Part shown: one piece after another, positions 52,552-63,281 of the stretch | Position numbering within the stretch: the stretch's first letter is position 1 | Layout: the number at the start of each line of letters is the position of its first letter | Source of the DNA: Pelomonas sp. Root405 | Lineage (GTDB): Bacteria > Pseudomonadota > Gammaproteobacteria > Burkholderiales > Burkholderiaceae_C | Direction: 5' to 3' | DNA: 64,000 nt | Assembly (NCBI RefSeq): GCF_001425165.1 | Contig: NZ_LMDU01000018.1 | Span: forward strand, 62,001-126,000 | The notes under the pieces: generated by a model | What the model was told of the DNA's origin: nothing | Seen by the model: the letters and a program-made list of their open reading frames with translations, nothing else | Database searches by the model: none | Position numbers and translations under genes: made by a program

Positions 52552-53833
52552 CGTCCAGGCGGCGAAGCTCGGCCAGCTTGTCGCCGATGCGCTGCTCCAG
52601 GCCGCGCGGCACGGGCTCGTACCAGCGCTGGCCTTCCAGCCCGTCGGGCAGGTATTGCTCGCCGGCGGCGTAGCCACCCGGCTCGTCATGGGCGTAGCGG
52701 TAGGCCTTGCCGAAGCCCAGCTCCTTCATCAGCCGGGTCGGCGCGTTGCGGAGGTGCACGGGCACCGGGCGCGTCTGGTCCTGCTTGACGAAGGCCTTGA
52801 CGGCGTTGAAGGCCTTGTAGACAGCGTTGGACTTGGGCGCCACGGCCAGGTAGACGACGGCCTCGGCCAACGCCAGCTCGCCCTCGGGCGAACCCAGGCG
52901 CTCGTAGGTGTCGGCCGCATCCAGCGTGATGCGCAGCGCGCGCGGGTCGGCCAGCCCGATGTCCTCGCTGGCCATGCGGATCAGCCGGCGTGCGATGTAG
53001 CGTGCGTCAACGCCGCCGTCGACCATGCGCACGAACCAGTACAACGATGCGTCGGGGTTGCTGCCGCGCACGGACTTGTGCAAAGCGCTGATGACGTCGT
53101 AGAACTGGTCGCCGCCCTTGTCATAACGGCGCAACTGCTCGCCCAGCGTGCGTTCCAGCAGGGCCTCGTCGATGGGCTGGCCGTTGGCGAGGGACGCGGC
53201 CGATTCGAGGGCGTTGAGCAGACGGCGCGCGTCACCGTCGGCGTAACCGATGAGGCGGTCGGCGGCCTCTTTCGTCGGCGGCGGAATGCCCAGCTCGGCT
53301 GCCCCCCGCTCGATCAGCTCCTGCAATTCGCCCGCGTCCAGGCTTTTCAGCACCTGAACCTGGGCTCGCGACAGCAGCGCCGAGTTGACCTCGAAGCTTG
53401 GGTTCTCCGTCGTGGCGCCGATGAACGTGAACAGGCCGGACTCGACATGCGGCAGGAAGGCATCCTGCTGCGCCTTGTTGAACCGGTGCACCTCGTCGAC
53501 AAAGACCACTGTGCGGCGGCCTTGCTGTGCGGCGACCTGGGCGCGCTCGACGGCTTCCCGGATGTCCTTCACGCCGCCGAGCACCGCCGAGATGGCGATG
53601 AACTGCGCCTCGAAGGCGCCAGCCACCAGGCGGGCCAGCGTCGTCTTGCCGACGCCGGGCGGGCCCCACAGGATCATGCTCTGCAGCCGACCAGCCTCGA
53701 AGGCCGCGCGCAGCGGCATGCCGGGGCCGAGCAGGTGGCGCTGGCCGATGACCTCGTCCAGCGTCTTCGGCCGCAGCCGCTCGGCCAGCGGCGGCGCGGG
53801 CGGCTCGGCGTCGAAGAGAGACGCTGTGCTCAC
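52538..53833 (-). CDS. rarA: replication-associated recombination protein RarA (MgsA)
   Basis: A 431-residue AAA+ ATPase related to the clamp-loader and RuvB families that acts at stalled replication forks. Walker A is GPPGVGKTT at 57-65 and Walker B is VVFVDEVHRFNKAQQD, with sensor 1 GATTENPSFE. The C-terminal tetramerisation domain has SAL-HKSVRGSNPDASLYW. It starts with GTG in the overlap with the lolA stop (GTGA). The order ftsK-lolA-rarA is conserved in proteobacteria. Confidence 0.96.
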   Translation of the reverse strand: MSTASLFDAEPPAPPLAERLRPKTLDEVIGQRHLLGPGMPLRAAFEAGRLQSMILWGPPGVGKTTLARLVAGAFEAQFIAISAVLGGVKDIREAVERAQVAAQQGRRTVVFVDEVHRFNKAQQDAFLPHVESGLFTFIGATTENPSFEVNSALLSRAQVQVLKSLDAGELQELIERGAAELGIPPPTKEAADRLIGYADGDARRLLNALESAASLANGQPIDEALLERTLGEQLRRYDKGGDQFYDVISALHKSVRGSNPDASLYWFVRMVDGGVDARYIARRLIRMASEDIGLADPRALRITLDAADTYERLGSPEGELALAEAVVYLAVAPKSNAVYKAFNAVKAFVKQDQTRPVPVHLRNAPTRLMKELGFGKAYRYAHDEPGGYAAGEQYLPDGLEGQRWYEPVPRGLEQRIGDKLAELRRLDDEAT

Positions 53834-54435
53834 TGCTCGATGAGGTCCGCTCCGGCCGGCAGCTTGAACTGAAAGCGCTCGGCCGCCACGGGCACGTTGG
53901 CCTGCACGGCGCTGAAATCCAGCCGCGAGCGCTGGCCAAAGCCGTCGACGATCTCCATCGCCGCCAGTTCCTTGGTGCGGAAACCGAGCTTGAGCGACTG
54001 GATGGTCGAATCAGCCTGCTTGGGCGTCGCCTGGACCCAGTCGATGCCGCCCTCGCTGGGCTGCGCCTTCAACGCGAAGTCGCGCTCAATGTTGGTGCCG
54101 GCCAACAACGCGGCTGGCGTGGCGCCCAGCGCTTCGGCCAGCTTGCGTGAGCTGGCCTGGTTCAGGTCGGCGTCGTAGATCCAGACCTTGGTGCCGTCCG
54201 CGACGATGACCTGTTCAAACGGCTTGGCATAGGCGAAACGGAACTGATTGGGGCGCTGGAACTCGAAGCTGCCCGACGAGACCTTCTTGCGCTTGCCGTC
54301 CGGTGACGTGACGGTCTGCGTGAAGTTGGCCTTGCCGCTCTTCACGTCGCGACCGAACTCGCGCAGCGCGTCGACCGCGTCGGCATGGGCCGCACTCGCG
54401 ATGAGCACAGCCAGTGAGCACAGGAGTTTTTTCAT
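53830..54435 (-). CDS. lolA: outer-membrane lipoprotein carrier protein LolA
   Basis: A 201-residue periplasmic chaperone that carries lipoproteins from LolCDE to LolB. It has a signal peptide (MKKLLCSLAVLIASAAHA). The LolA half-barrel motifs are ANFTQTV, SGSFEFQRPNQFRFAYAKPFEQVIVADG and KVWIYDADLNQ. The ATG at 54435 lies 10 bases after the ftsK stop; a TTG three codons upstream is less likely. Confidence 0.94.
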   Translation of the reverse strand: MKKLLCSLAVLIASAAHADAVDALREFGRDVKSGKANFTQTVTSPDGKRKKVSSGSFEFQRPNQFRFAYAKPFEQVIVADGTKVWIYDADLNQASSRKLAEALGATPAALLAGTNIERDFALKAQPSEGGIDWVQATPKQADSTIQSLKLGFRTKELAAMEIVDGFGQRSRLDFSAVQANVPVAAERFQFKLPAGADLIEQ

Positions 54436-54445
54436 TCGTCTCAAA

Positions 54446-56833
54446 TCATTCGTCGCGTTTGGGGATGATCAATTCACGGCTGCCGTTGGACGCCAGTGCA
54501 CCGACAAGCCCTGAGTTCTCCATCTGCTCCAGCAGCCGCGCGGCGCGGTTGTAGCCTATGCGCAGATGGCGTTGCACCAGCGAGATCGACGCCTTTCGAT
54601 GTTGTAGGACGATGGCCACGGCCTGGTCGTACATCGGGTCGGCTTCACCGGCGGCCTCGCCCGGTGCGGGCGCTTCGCCGTCGATGCCGTCGAGCACGCC
54701 GCCTTCGAGGATGCCTTCGATGTAGTTCGGTTCACCTTGGGACTTGATGTACTCCACAACGCGGTGGACCTCGTCGTCGCTGACAAAGGCACCGTGAACA
54801 CGGATCGGCAAACCGGTGCCCGAGGGCATGTAGAGCATGTCGCCCATGCCCAGCAGCGCCTCGGCGCCCATCTGGTCAAGGATGGTGCGGCTGTCGATCT
54901 TGGAGCTGACCTGGAAGGACAGGCGCGTCGGGATGTTGGCCTTGATGAGGCCGGTGATGACGTCCACCGACGGCCGCTGCGTGGCCAGGATCAGATGGAT
55001 GCCGGCGGCGCGTGCCTTCTGCGCCAGGCGGGCGATCAGCTCTTCGATCTTCTTGCCGACGACCATCATCAAATCGGCCAGCTCGTCGATGACGACGACG
55101 ATGAAAGGCAGGCGCTCCAGCGGCTCGGGCTCGTCGTTGTTCAGCGCGAACGGGTTGGGAATGCTGATGCCGTTGGCCTTGGCGTCATCGATCTTCTTGT
55201 TGTAGCCGGCCAGGTTGCGCACGCCCATCTTGGACATGAGCTTGTAGCGCCGCTCCATCTCGCCGACACACCAGTTCAGCGCATTGCTGGCCTGCTTCAT
55301 GTCGGTGACGACCGGCGCCAGCAGGTGCGGGATGCCCTCGTAGACGCTCATCTCCAGCATCTTGGGATCGATGAGGATGAGCCGCACGTCGCGCGCCTCG
55401 GCCTTGTAGAGCAGGCTGAGGATCATCGCGTTGATGCCCACCGACTTGCCCGAGCCGGTCGTGCCGGCCACGAGGCAGTGGGGCATCTTCGCCAGGTCCG
55501 CGACGATGGGCAGGCCGACGATGTCCTTGCCCAGCCCCATGGTCAGCTGGGATGACGCGTCAGCATAGACCTGGGAGCCGAGGATCTCGGACAGGCGGAT
55601 GGTCTGGCGGCGCGCGTTGGGCAGCTCCAGCGCCATGTAGTTCTTGCCCGGGATGGTCTCGACGACGCGGATGGACACCAGGCTCAAGCTGCGCGCCAGG
55701 TCCTTGGCCAGACCGACGATCTGCGAGCCCTTCACGCCGGTGGCCGGCTCGATCTCGTAGCGCGTGATAACCGGGCCGGGCGAGGCGGCGACCACGTGCA
55801 CCTCCACGCCGAAGTCGCGCAGCTTCTTCTCGATGAGGCGGCTGGTCATCTCCAGCGACTCGGGCGTGACCGTCTCCTGGCGGCCAGGCGCGGCGTCCAG
55901 CAGGTCGACCTGCGGCAGCTTGGCATCGCCGGCATCGATGAACAAGGTCTGCTGGCGCTCCTTGGCGACCCGCGTCGACTGCGGCACCTCGACGACCGGC
56001 GCCTCGATGACCAGCGGCGCATGTTCGGCCTCGACCTGTCGCTCGATCCGACGCTCGACCTCGACCTCCTGCTCGCGCTCCTTCACGGCCTGCTCGCCAA
56101 ACCTCTGGTCGGCCTTGATCTCGCGCTTTTCCAGGTACTGCTCGCGGAAGTGCTCGATGCGCTCGCCGATGCGCTCAGCCAGGTGCCCCCAGGAAAAGCG
56201 GAACGCCCAGGACAGGCCGGTCAGCAGCAACACGATCCAGACGACGCCCGAACCAGCAAAGCCGAGGCCCTTCATGCCCAACGGGCCGAGCGTGTAACCG
56301 ATGATGCCCCCCGCGTGGCCGGGCAGGCGCGGCTCGACGGCGTAGAGGCGGCTCCATTCCAGCGCGCAGCTCGCAGCAATCAGCAGCAGCACGCCGGCCC
56401 AGCAACGCAGCCGCCGGCTCCAGCGCCACGGCTCCAGCGCGTCATGCCGCAGCAAGCCGGCCAGGCCGCGCAACCAGGCTCGCAGGGCCAGCAACGGCAG
56501 CCACCAGGCCGAGAAGCCGAACACGTACAACAGGCCATCGGACACCCAGGCGCCGAACGAGCCGACCCGGTTGCCGACGAGGTCGCGCTGGCCGCTGAAG
56601 CTGAACGCGGCATCGCGCACATCGTGCGTGGCAAGGGCCAGCACCAGCAGCGCCAGCAGCATGGCCGTCAGCGCGAGCCAAAGTGGCGTGCGCAGCAGCC
56701 TTGAGGCCGCCGATGGCGGCGCTACGGCGGGCTTGGGCGCCTGGCGGCGCGTGGGTTTGGCAGGGCTGGCGGATTCGCTGGCGGCCCCGGCGGCATCCTG
56801 ACCGCCCAGCAGTGAACCGAGGGGAAAACTCAT
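54446..56833 (-). CDS. ftsK: DNA translocase FtsK
   Basis: A 795-residue septal DNA pump that segregates chromosome termini and activates XerCD recombination. Four N-terminal membrane helices lie at about 55-210, followed by a charged linker (215-320), the RecA-like motor with Walker A GTTGSGKS and Walker [13 protein letters not shown], and the C-terminal gamma winged helix (735-795; [21 protein letters not shown]). The linker is short compared with E. coli FtsK (1329), the common form in betaproteobacteria. It is the first gene before lolA and rarA. Confidence 0.97.
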   Translation of the reverse strand: MSFPLGSLLGGQDAAGAASESASPAKPTRRQAPKPAVAPPSAASRLLRTPLWLALTAMLLALLVLALATHDVRDAAFSFSGQRDLVGNRVGSFGAWVSDGLLYVFGFSAWWLPLLALRAWLRGLAGLLRHDALEPWRWSRRLRCWAGVLLLIAASCALEWSRLYAVEPRLPGHAGGIIGYTLGPLGMKGLGFAGSGVVWIVLLLTGLSWAFRFSWGHLAERIGERIEHFREQYLEKREIKADQRFGEQAVKEREQEVEVERRIERQVEAEHAPLVIEAPVVEVPQSTRVAKERQQTLFIDAGDAKLPQVDLLDAAPGRQETVTPESLEMTSRLIEKKLRDFGVEVHVVAASPGPVITRYEIEPATGVKGSQIVGLAKDLARSLSLVSIRVVETIPGKNYMALELPNARRQTIRLSEILGSQVYADASSQLTMGLGKDIVGLPIVADLAKMPHCLVAGTTGSGKSVGINAMILSLLYKAEARDVRLILIDPKMLEMSVYEGIPHLLAPVVTDMKQASNALNWCVGEMERRYKLMSKMGVRNLAGYNKKIDDAKANGISIPNPFALNNDEPEPLERLPFIVVVIDELADLMMVVGKKIEELIARLAQKARAAGIHLILATQRPSVDVITGLIKANIPTRLSFQVSSKIDSRTILDQMGAEALLGMGDMLYMPSGTGLPIRVHGAFVSDDEVHRVVEYIKSQGEPNYIEGILEGGVLDGIDGEAPAPGEAAGEADPMYDQAVAIVLQHRKASISLVQRHLRIGYNRAARLLEQMENSGLVGALASNGSRELIIPKRDE

Positions 56834-56849
56834 CCCCGCATTGTCACTG

Positions 56850-57518
56850 TCAATCGTGGGTCAGGCGTTCCTTGATGACGACCGAACCGTTCTCAAGCGT
56901 TTCGATGACGCCGCGCTCTTCCAGATCCTTCATGACGCGGCTGACCATCTCGCGCGACGCGCCAACGACCTTGGCCATGTCCTGCCGCGAGACCTTGCCG
57001 CGGATCAGCTTGATGCCCTTCTCGTCCTCCGACATGTCCAGCAATGTGCGGGCGACGCGGCCGTAGACGTCGAGCAGCGCAAGCGATTCGATCTGACGGT
57101 CGGCGTTGCGCAGGCGCGCCACCAGGCCACGAAGGATGCCGTAGGAAAGGCTGCTGCTCTCAGGCAGGCAGCGCGCAAACTCCAGTCGGCCCAGCACCAG
57201 CATGTCGGTCTGCACCTCGGCACGCACGGTGGCCGAGTGAGGCTCGTTGTCGATCAGGCTCATCTCGCCCACATAGTCGCCCGACTGCAGCACGGCGAGG
57301 ATGACTTCACGCCCGCGGTGGTCTGCCGTCAGCACGCGTGCGCGGCCGTTCAGCAGGATGAAGAGGGCGTTGGACTTGGTACCTTGTTCGACGATCAACT
57401 CACCGCGCTTGAAGCGGCGTTTGACGACGCTGTCGGCGATGGACTGAGCCTGGTCGGTGGTCAGCATCGAGAACAGCGGAACACGCCGGATCAGGTCCAG
57501 ATTGGAAATCATCGCCAT
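56850..57518 (-). CDS. CRP/FNR-family transcriptional regulator
   Basis: A 222-residue regulator with an N-terminal cyclic-nucleotide-binding-like beta roll (about 10-125; [36 protein letters not shown]) and a C-terminal winged helix (145-222; [28 protein letters not shown]). There is no FNR-type cysteine cluster, so it is not an oxygen sensor of that kind; the roll keeps a GExSL-like phosphate-binding segment, so cAMP or a related ligand is possible. The ATG at 57518 is 7 bases after GGAG. It is divergent from trxB. Confidence 0.9.
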   Translation of the reverse strand: MAMISNLDLIRRVPLFSMLTTDQAQSIADSVVKRRFKRGELIVEQGTKSNALFILLNGRARVLTADHRGREVILAVLQSGDYVGEMSLIDNEPHSATVRAEVQTDMLVLGRLEFARCLPESSSLSYGILRGLVARLRNADRQIESLALLDVYGRVARTLLDMSEDEKGIKLIRGKVSRQDMAKVVGASREMVSRVMKDLEERGVIETLENGSVVIKERLTHD

Positions 57519-57640
57519 ATGCACTCTCCAGGTTTGGGCCTCAGGCTAACGGCAGAAAAGCCGGTTGCCTAAAATGGCGTGCATTGTGCACACGTGGCAG
57601 GTATCTCTGCACCGGGTTAGGCCTGGGTTTTCACCCCTAG

Positions 57641-58642
<1,002 letters not shown>

Positions 58643-58690
58643 TCTGCAGCCTCGGCGCCGTCCCGAGAAGAGCATCTGCGGGTTTGCCGC

Positions 58691-58696
58691 TATACT
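58691..58696 (+). promoter_or_regulatory. candidate -10 element of the rpmB-rpmG promoter
   Basis: TATACT matches five of six bases of the -10 consensus and is the best element in the 188-base gap between trxB and rpmB. The -35 position (AAGAGC at 17 bp) is poor. Confidence 0.35.
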
Positions 58697-58830
58697 CGCG
58701 GGCTTGCCTGCCGGATGGATCGCGCTTTTCCCCGTCGAAATTTCGCCGGGGCGAGGTTTAGCAGGCATTTGCGGTCAAGGGGCTGTTCGCAAGAACGGCT
58801 GGTCAACGAAGTCAAACCGGAGAAGCGTCA

Positions 58831-59064
58831 ATGGCACGCGTCTGTCAAGTCACGGGCAAGAAGCCCATGGTCGGGAACAATGTTTCCCACGCCAACAACA
58901 AAACCAAGCGTCGGTTCCTGCCGAATCTGCAATACCGCCGCTTCTTTGTGGAATCGGAAAACCGCTGGATTCGCCTGCGCATCAGCAATGCCGCTCTGCG
59001 TTTGATCGACAAGGTCGGCATCGACCAAGTCGTCGCCGATCTGCGCGCCAAGGGTGAGCTGTAA
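58831..59064 (+). CDS. rpmB: 50S ribosomal protein L28
   Basis: A 77-residue large-subunit protein. The N-terminus [21 protein letters not shown] is the L28 signature, followed by [12 protein letters not shown] and the C-terminal [10 protein letters not shown]. The ATG lies 8-10 bases after GGAGAAG. It is followed by rpmG, with which it forms the usual L28-L33 operon. Confidence 0.98.
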   Translation: MARVCQVTGKKPMVGNNVSHANNKTKRRFLPNLQYRRFFVESENRWIRLRISNAALRLIDKVGIDQVVADLRAKGEL

Positions 59065-59109
59065 GGCGAGCCTGATCGACGTTCACTGACCTACTGAAGG
59101 AATACGACC

Positions 59110-59280
59110 ATGGCATCCAAAGGCGGACGCGAAAAGATCAAGCTGGAGTCCACTGCGGGCACCGGCCACTTCTACACGACGAACAAGAACAAGAAAACCA
59201 CGCCCGAAAAGCTCGAATTCATGAAGTTCGATCCGAAGGTGCGCAAGCATGTCCTGTACAAGGAAATCAAGCTGAAGTGA
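59110..59280 (+). CDS. rpmG: 50S ribosomal protein L33
   Basis: A 56-residue protein ([19 protein letters not shown] at the N-terminus; [20 protein letters not shown] and [11 protein letters not shown] follow). It lacks the CxxC pairs of the zinc-binding form, so it is the zinc-free type. It lies 45 bases after rpmB, with AAGGA upstream of the ATG, and is followed by a strong terminator. Confidence 0.97.
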   Translation: MASKGGREKIKLESTAGTGHFYTTNKNKKTTPEKLEFMKFDPKVRKHVLYKEIKLK

Positions 59281-59318
59281 TGTCGGTAGGCGCAAGCCGA
59301 CCAGACAAGCACTCATGA

Positions 59319-59352
59319 AAAACCCGCCAAGCGGCAACGCTTGGCGGGTTTT
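59319..59352. terminator. bidirectional Rho-independent terminator
   Basis: A perfect 15-bp stem (59319-59333 with 59338-59352) with loop GCAA, with Ts on one side and As on the other. It ends rpmB-rpmG on the plus strand and the convergent DUF3016 gene (stop at 59374) on the minus strand. Confidence 0.92.
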
Positions 59353-59373
59353 GTCTTTTGGCGAGACTGAAAC

Positions 59374-59859
59374 TTAGCGCACAGCAGCCATCTTGGGGCT
59401 GAACTCTTCCTTGAACCAGCGGTCGATCATCCGCTTTTCGGCGCGAAGCGTGTCGCTGTTCGAATAGCCGTAGAAGCCGTCCTGATAGTTCATGTCACGC
59501 AGCTTGACCTCGCCCTGCTGAACGATCTTGTCACCCTCGCGAACCTCGTAGTTGAAGACGATGGAGGGCAGCGTGATGTTGCGCATCACGCGCAACCACT
59601 CCATGCGACGACCGAAGGGCTCGACCTCACCGGCCAGGTCCACATCCGTCACGTTGATGCGCACATCGCGACCGGGCAGGCGCTTCGCGGCCTGCTCGAC
59701 CAGATGGGCTTCGATGTCTTTCAGCAGCTCCAACTGCTTGAAGCCGTGGTTGTCCTTGATGTCCGAGAACTTCTCGGGTTGGACGAAATTCACCTGCACG
59801 TCGGCACGTGCGGTGGCCGCGATGGCCACCAAGCTCAAAGCGATCCAGCGGTATTTCAT
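59374..59859 (-). CDS. DUF3016 family exported protein
   Basis: A 161-residue protein with a signal peptide (MKYRWIALSLVAIAATARA) followed by the DUF3016 domain: VNFVQPEKFSDIKDN, LPGRDVRINVTDVDLAGEVEP and MRNITLPSIVFNYEV. The family is periplasmic, of unknown role. The start at 59859 is chosen to place the signal peptide at the N-terminus; the upstream in-frame extension is unlikely. It is a single-gene unit. Confidence 0.88.
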   Translation of the reverse strand: MKYRWIALSLVAIAATARADVQVNFVQPEKFSDIKDNHGFKQLELLKDIEAHLVEQAAKRLPGRDVRINVTDVDLAGEVEPFGRRMEWLRVMRNITLPSIVFNYEVREGDKIVQQGEVKLRDMNYQDGFYGYSNSDTLRAEKRMIDRWFKEEFSPKMAAVR

Positions 59860-59911
59860 GGCATGCCTCCTAATTGAGCGTCTGCACGCTCCGAGTCTAG
59901 GCCAGACCAAG

Positions 59912-59939
59912 AAAAAAGGGCGCCAGAAAGGCGCCCTTT
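59912..59939 (-). terminator. Rho-independent terminator of the desaturase gene
   Basis: A 10-bp stem (59915-59924 with 59930-59939) with loop AGAAA is followed on the minus strand by a T run (59917-59912), 19 bases after the desaturase stop. Confidence 0.88.
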
Positions 59940-59957
59940 ACACCGGAGAAACGCCGG

Positions 59958-61172
59958 TCAGACGTGCGCAGCGCGCAGGCGCATCGAGAAGGCCTGCAGT
60001 TCTGCAATCCCGCTTTCCTCGGCGCGGCGGCACCAAGCCTGCAGATCGGCAACCAGTTGGTCGGCCGATACATTGGTGCGGGTCCACAGCTGACGCAGCT
60101 CTTCGCGCATCGTCACCAGCTTGTCGATGACGGGGCTGGCGGCACGAACATGGGCAAGATCGCCGTGCACCTCAGCCGGGATGCGGTCTTCATCGCGGTG
60201 CAGCCAACGCTTGGCCAGCTTGAATTGCGTGAAACGCTCGCTGTGCCTGCCACCGTCGGCCTTTACCTTGGCCAATTCAGCGGCGCAAGCTGCCTTCAGA
60301 CTGCGGGCGTAGCTGGCCATGACCTCGTAGCGGTTGGCGATCAGCGCTTCCAAGGTCCGTGCATCGGCGGCCGGCTTGATTTCGCCCAGGCTGAGCTTGG
60401 GGGCGGTCTTTCGGACCTTGGCCCAGCCAATCATTTCCATCGCGCGGATATAGCCCCAGCCGATGTCGAACTCAAACTTCTTGACCGAGAACTTTGCAGA
60501 GGTCGGGTAGGTGTGATGGTTGTTGTGCAGTTCCTCGCCGCCAATCAGGATGCCCCAGGGCACCACATTGGTCGACGCATCCGGGGCTTCGAAGTTGCGA
60601 TAGCCCCAGTAGTGGCCGATACCGTTGATGACGCCGGTCGCCCAAACGGGAATCCACGCCATCTGGATGGCCCAGACCGTCGCGCCGATGGCGCCGAACA
60701 TCAGCAGGTCCAGGATCAGCATCAGCGCCACGCCCTGCCAGGAGAAGCGGGTGTAGAGATTGCGCTCGATCCAGTCGTCCGGCGTGCCCAGGCCGTACTT
60801 GCGCATGGTCTCTTCATTGCGCGATTCCGCGCGATATAACTCGACGCCGGTCAGCAGGAGCGCCTTCAAGCCACGCGTCTGCGGGCTGTGCGGGTCTTCC
60901 TCGGTCTCGCACTTGGCGTGGTGCTTGCGGTGGATGGCGACAAACTCCTTGGTCACCATGCCGGTCGTCAGCCAAAGCCAAAAACGGAAGAAATGCGACG
61001 GGATGGGGCCGAGCTCCAGCGCGCGGTGCGATTGAGCACGGTGCAGGAAGATCGTCACCGCCGAGATGGTGATGTGCGTCACCACCAAGGTGAAGGCCAA
61101 GACCTGCCAGCCGCTGGCACCGATCAGGCCATCGCTCAGCCAGTTCACCAGCCCGTTCAGAATTTCGTTCAT
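59958..61172 (-). CDS. membrane fatty acid desaturase
   Basis: A 404-residue di-iron desaturase that introduces a double bond into acyl chains. The three histidine boxes are complete: HRAQSH (44-49), HRKHH (81-85) and HNNHH (216-220). Membrane helices lie at about 22-42, 60-78 and 148-180. Residues about 265-404 form a charged, helical C-terminal extension that is not part of the desaturase core. It probably adjusts membrane fluidity. It has its own terminator. Confidence 0.93.
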   Translation of the reverse strand: MNEILNGLVNWLSDGLIGASGWQVLAFTLVVTHITISAVTIFLHRAQSHRALELGPIPSHFFRFWLWLTTGMVTKEFVAIHRKHHAKCETEEDPHSPQTRGLKALLLTGVELYRAESRNEETMRKYGLGTPDDWIERNLYTRFSWQGVALMLILDLLMFGAIGATVWAIQMAWIPVWATGVINGIGHYWGYRNFEAPDASTNVVPWGILIGGEELHNNHHTYPTSAKFSVKKFEFDIGWGYIRAMEMIGWAKVRKTAPKLSLGEIKPAADARTLEALIANRYEVMASYARSLKAACAAELAKVKADGGRHSERFTQFKLAKRWLHRDEDRIPAEVHGDLAHVRAASPVIDKLVTMREELRQLWTRTNVSADQLVADLQAWCRRAEESGIAELQAFSMRLRAAHV

Positions 61173-61303
61173 GCGTCCAAGACCTCACCCAACGTGGGTA
61201 TGCGAAGGAATGGCAATTGTAGGGGAGCGCCCCCAGAAATCAGGGTCAGCGGGCACCGCAATCGAGCGTAGACGTGCGATGCGGCGCGCATCCTTGATGC
61301 GGA

Positions 61304-62566
61304 TCAAGCCGACCGTTCCCACGCCACGGCGAAAAAGCCGTCCGTGGCATGCCGGTGCGGCCACAGGCGAAGAGCGCCGTTTTCCACAAGTTCGTCGGCG
61401 CGCTCGACCTGCGCCTTGGTCAGCGCCTCGTCCGCCGCCAGCGGTTTGAAGCCGGGATGGGCCGCGGCGAACTCGGCCGCGATCAACTCGTTCTCGGCGT
61501 CCAGCAGGCTGCAGGTTGCGTAAACGAGCCGGCCGCCCGGTTTGACCAGACGGGCGGCGCTGGCCAGGATGGCGCGCTGCTTGGCCTGCAGTTCAGTCAC
61601 CGCCTGGGGCGACTGGCGCCATTTCAGGTCGGGGTTTCGGCGCAGCGTGCCCAGGCCGGAGCACGGCGCGTCCACCAGCACACGATCGATCTTGCCGGCC
61701 AGGCGCTTGATGCGGTCGTCGCGCTCGTGCGCGATCTGAGCCGGATAGACGTTGGACAGCCCGCTGCGCGCCAGGCGCGGCTTCATCGCCGTCAGCCGGT
61801 GGCCGGACGTGTCGAAGGCATAAAGCCGACCGGTGTTGCGCATGGCCGCGCCCAGGGCCAGCGTCTTGCCGCCGGCGCCGGCGCAGAAGTCCACCACCAT
61901 CTCGCCGCGCTTGGGTGCCAGCAGCAGGGCCAGCAGCTGGCTGCCTTCGTCCTGCACCTCGACGCCACCGCTGGTGAACAGCTCCAGCTTGTGCAGCGCC
62001 GGTTTGCCATCAATGCGCAGGCCCAGCGGTGAATACGGCGTGGGCACCGCCTCGATGCCGGCAGCCTTGAATTGCTCCTGGGCCTCCTCGCGCTTGAGCT
62101 TGAGCGCATTGACTCGCAGGTCCAGCGGCGCCGCCTCGTTCAGCGCGGTGGCGAGCTTCCAGAACTCCTCTTCGCCCAGGCGCGCCAGCAGCGGCTCAGC
62201 CAGCCATTCGGGCATGTTGTGGCGCATCTTGGACGCCAGGCTCATCGGGTCGATGGCCTGGACCTGGTCCAGCCAGTGCTGCTCCTGCGGGCTGAGGGCG
62301 CCGCGCAAGAAGGCCGCATTGCCGCGCCAGGCCAACATGGCCAGGCGGCGATGCATGGAGCCGCTGCCGCTCTGGGCCAGGTTCTGGAACTTGATCCGCT
62401 CGCGCAGCAGCGCGTAGACGGTCTCGGCGAGGGCGGCGCGCTCGCGCTGACCGAGGTTTTTGTGTTGTCGAAAAAAGGCGGAGACGGTGGAGTCGGCCGG
62501 GGCGTCGAGCTGGTTGACGTCGGCGATCAGCTCGGCGCACAGCTCCAGGAGGGCATTCGGATGCAT
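61304..62566 (-). CDS. RsmB-type rRNA cytosine-5 methyltransferase
   Basis: A 420-residue SAM-dependent RNA methyltransferase of the RsmB/Nop2 family. The N-terminus (1-110) is a NusB-like helical domain and the methyltransferase core follows: SAM motif VVDFCAGAGGKTLALG, catalytic-cysteine motif DAPCSGLGTLRRNPD and second cysteine ATCSLLDAE. It probably makes an m5C in 16S rRNA, but the site is uncertain because family members differ in target. It lies 24 bases upstream of no partner on its strand except purN, with which it may be transcribed. Confidence 0.9.
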   Translation of the reverse strand: MHPNALLELCAELIADVNQLDAPADSTVSAFFRQHKNLGQRERAALAETVYALLRERIKFQNLAQSGSGSMHRRLAMLAWRGNAAFLRGALSPQEQHWLDQVQAIDPMSLASKMRHNMPEWLAEPLLARLGEEEFWKLATALNEAAPLDLRVNALKLKREEAQEQFKAAGIEAVPTPYSPLGLRIDGKPALHKLELFTSGGVEVQDEGSQLLALLLAPKRGEMVVDFCAGAGGKTLALGAAMRNTGRLYAFDTSGHRLTAMKPRLARSGLSNVYPAQIAHERDDRIKRLAGKIDRVLVDAPCSGLGTLRRNPDLKWRQSPQAVTELQAKQRAILASAARLVKPGGRLVYATCSLLDAENELIAAEFAAAHPGFKPLAADEALTKAQVERADELVENGALRLWPHRHATDGFFAVAWERSA

Positions 62567-62590
62567 CCCGGCATTATCCCGACGCGCCGT

Positions 62591-63223
62591 TCACGTCAGC
62601 AGCAGTTGCTGGGCTGCGCCGTCGCGGTGCGCGACGCGCTCGCCGTCCCACACCAACGCATCGTCGACAAACCAGCGCACCGATTGCGGATAGATGCGGT
62701 GTTCGACGGTCAGCACCCGGGCGGACAGCACCTTGGCGTCGTCGCCCGGCCCCACCGGCACCACGCCCTGCATGACGATGGCGCCGTGGTCCAGCTCAGC
62801 GGTGACGAAGTGCACCGTCGCGCCCGCAATCTTGCAACCCATCTCCAGCGCGCGCTCATGCGTGTGCAGCCCTGTAAAGGACGGCAACAGCGACGGATGG
62901 ATATTGAGCATGCGGCGCGCATAGCGGGCGGTGAAACCGGGCGTCAGGATGCGCATGAAGCCGGCCAGGATGACCAGATCAGGTGCAAAGCCATCAATGA
63001 CGCGGGCCAGCTCGGCATCGAAATCATCTCGGCTGGCGTAGGCCTTGTGGTCGACAACCGCGGTGGCAATGCCGTGCGCGGCGGCGAACTGCAGGCCGCC
63101 CGCATCGGGCCGGTTGCTGATGACGGCGGCCACCTCCGCGGGCCAGCCTTCGGCCGCACAGGCCTTGACGATGGCCTCCATGTTGGAGCCTCGCCCCGAA
63201 ATCAGAATCACCAGTCGCTTCAT
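62591..63223 (-). CDS. purN: phosphoribosylglycinamide formyltransferase
   Basis: A 210-residue enzyme of purine synthesis that transfers a formyl group from 10-formyl-THF to GAR. The phosphate-binding loop is LISGRGSNMEAI, and the catalytic Asn-His-Asp set lies in MLNIHPSLLPSFTGLHTHERAL and VTAELDHGAIV. The start at 63223 gives the usual length; the upstream in-frame ATG adds 20 unlikely residues. It is 24 bases before the RsmB-type gene, probably one transcript, and is divergent from trpS. Confidence 0.96.
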   Translation of the reverse strand: MKRLVILISGRGSNMEAIVKACAAEGWPAEVAAVISNRPDAGGLQFAAAHGIATAVVDHKAYASRDDFDAELARVIDGFAPDLVILAGFMRILTPGFTARYARRMLNIHPSLLPSFTGLHTHERALEMGCKIAGATVHFVTAELDHGAIVMQGVVPVGPGDDAKVLSARVLTVEHRIYPQSVRWFVDDALVWDGERVAHRDGAAQQLLLT

Positions 63224-63281
63224 CACCGGGCAGTGTAGGGGCGTCGCCCACGCATGAGCGGCAGGCGACAATCCGCGCCCC

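Noticed and set aside
57579-57591. GTGCA-TTG-TGCAC palindrome between the CRP-type gene and trxB as a CRP site
   Set aside because: It does not match TGTGA-N6-TCACA and no second copy is nearby; too weak to call an operator.
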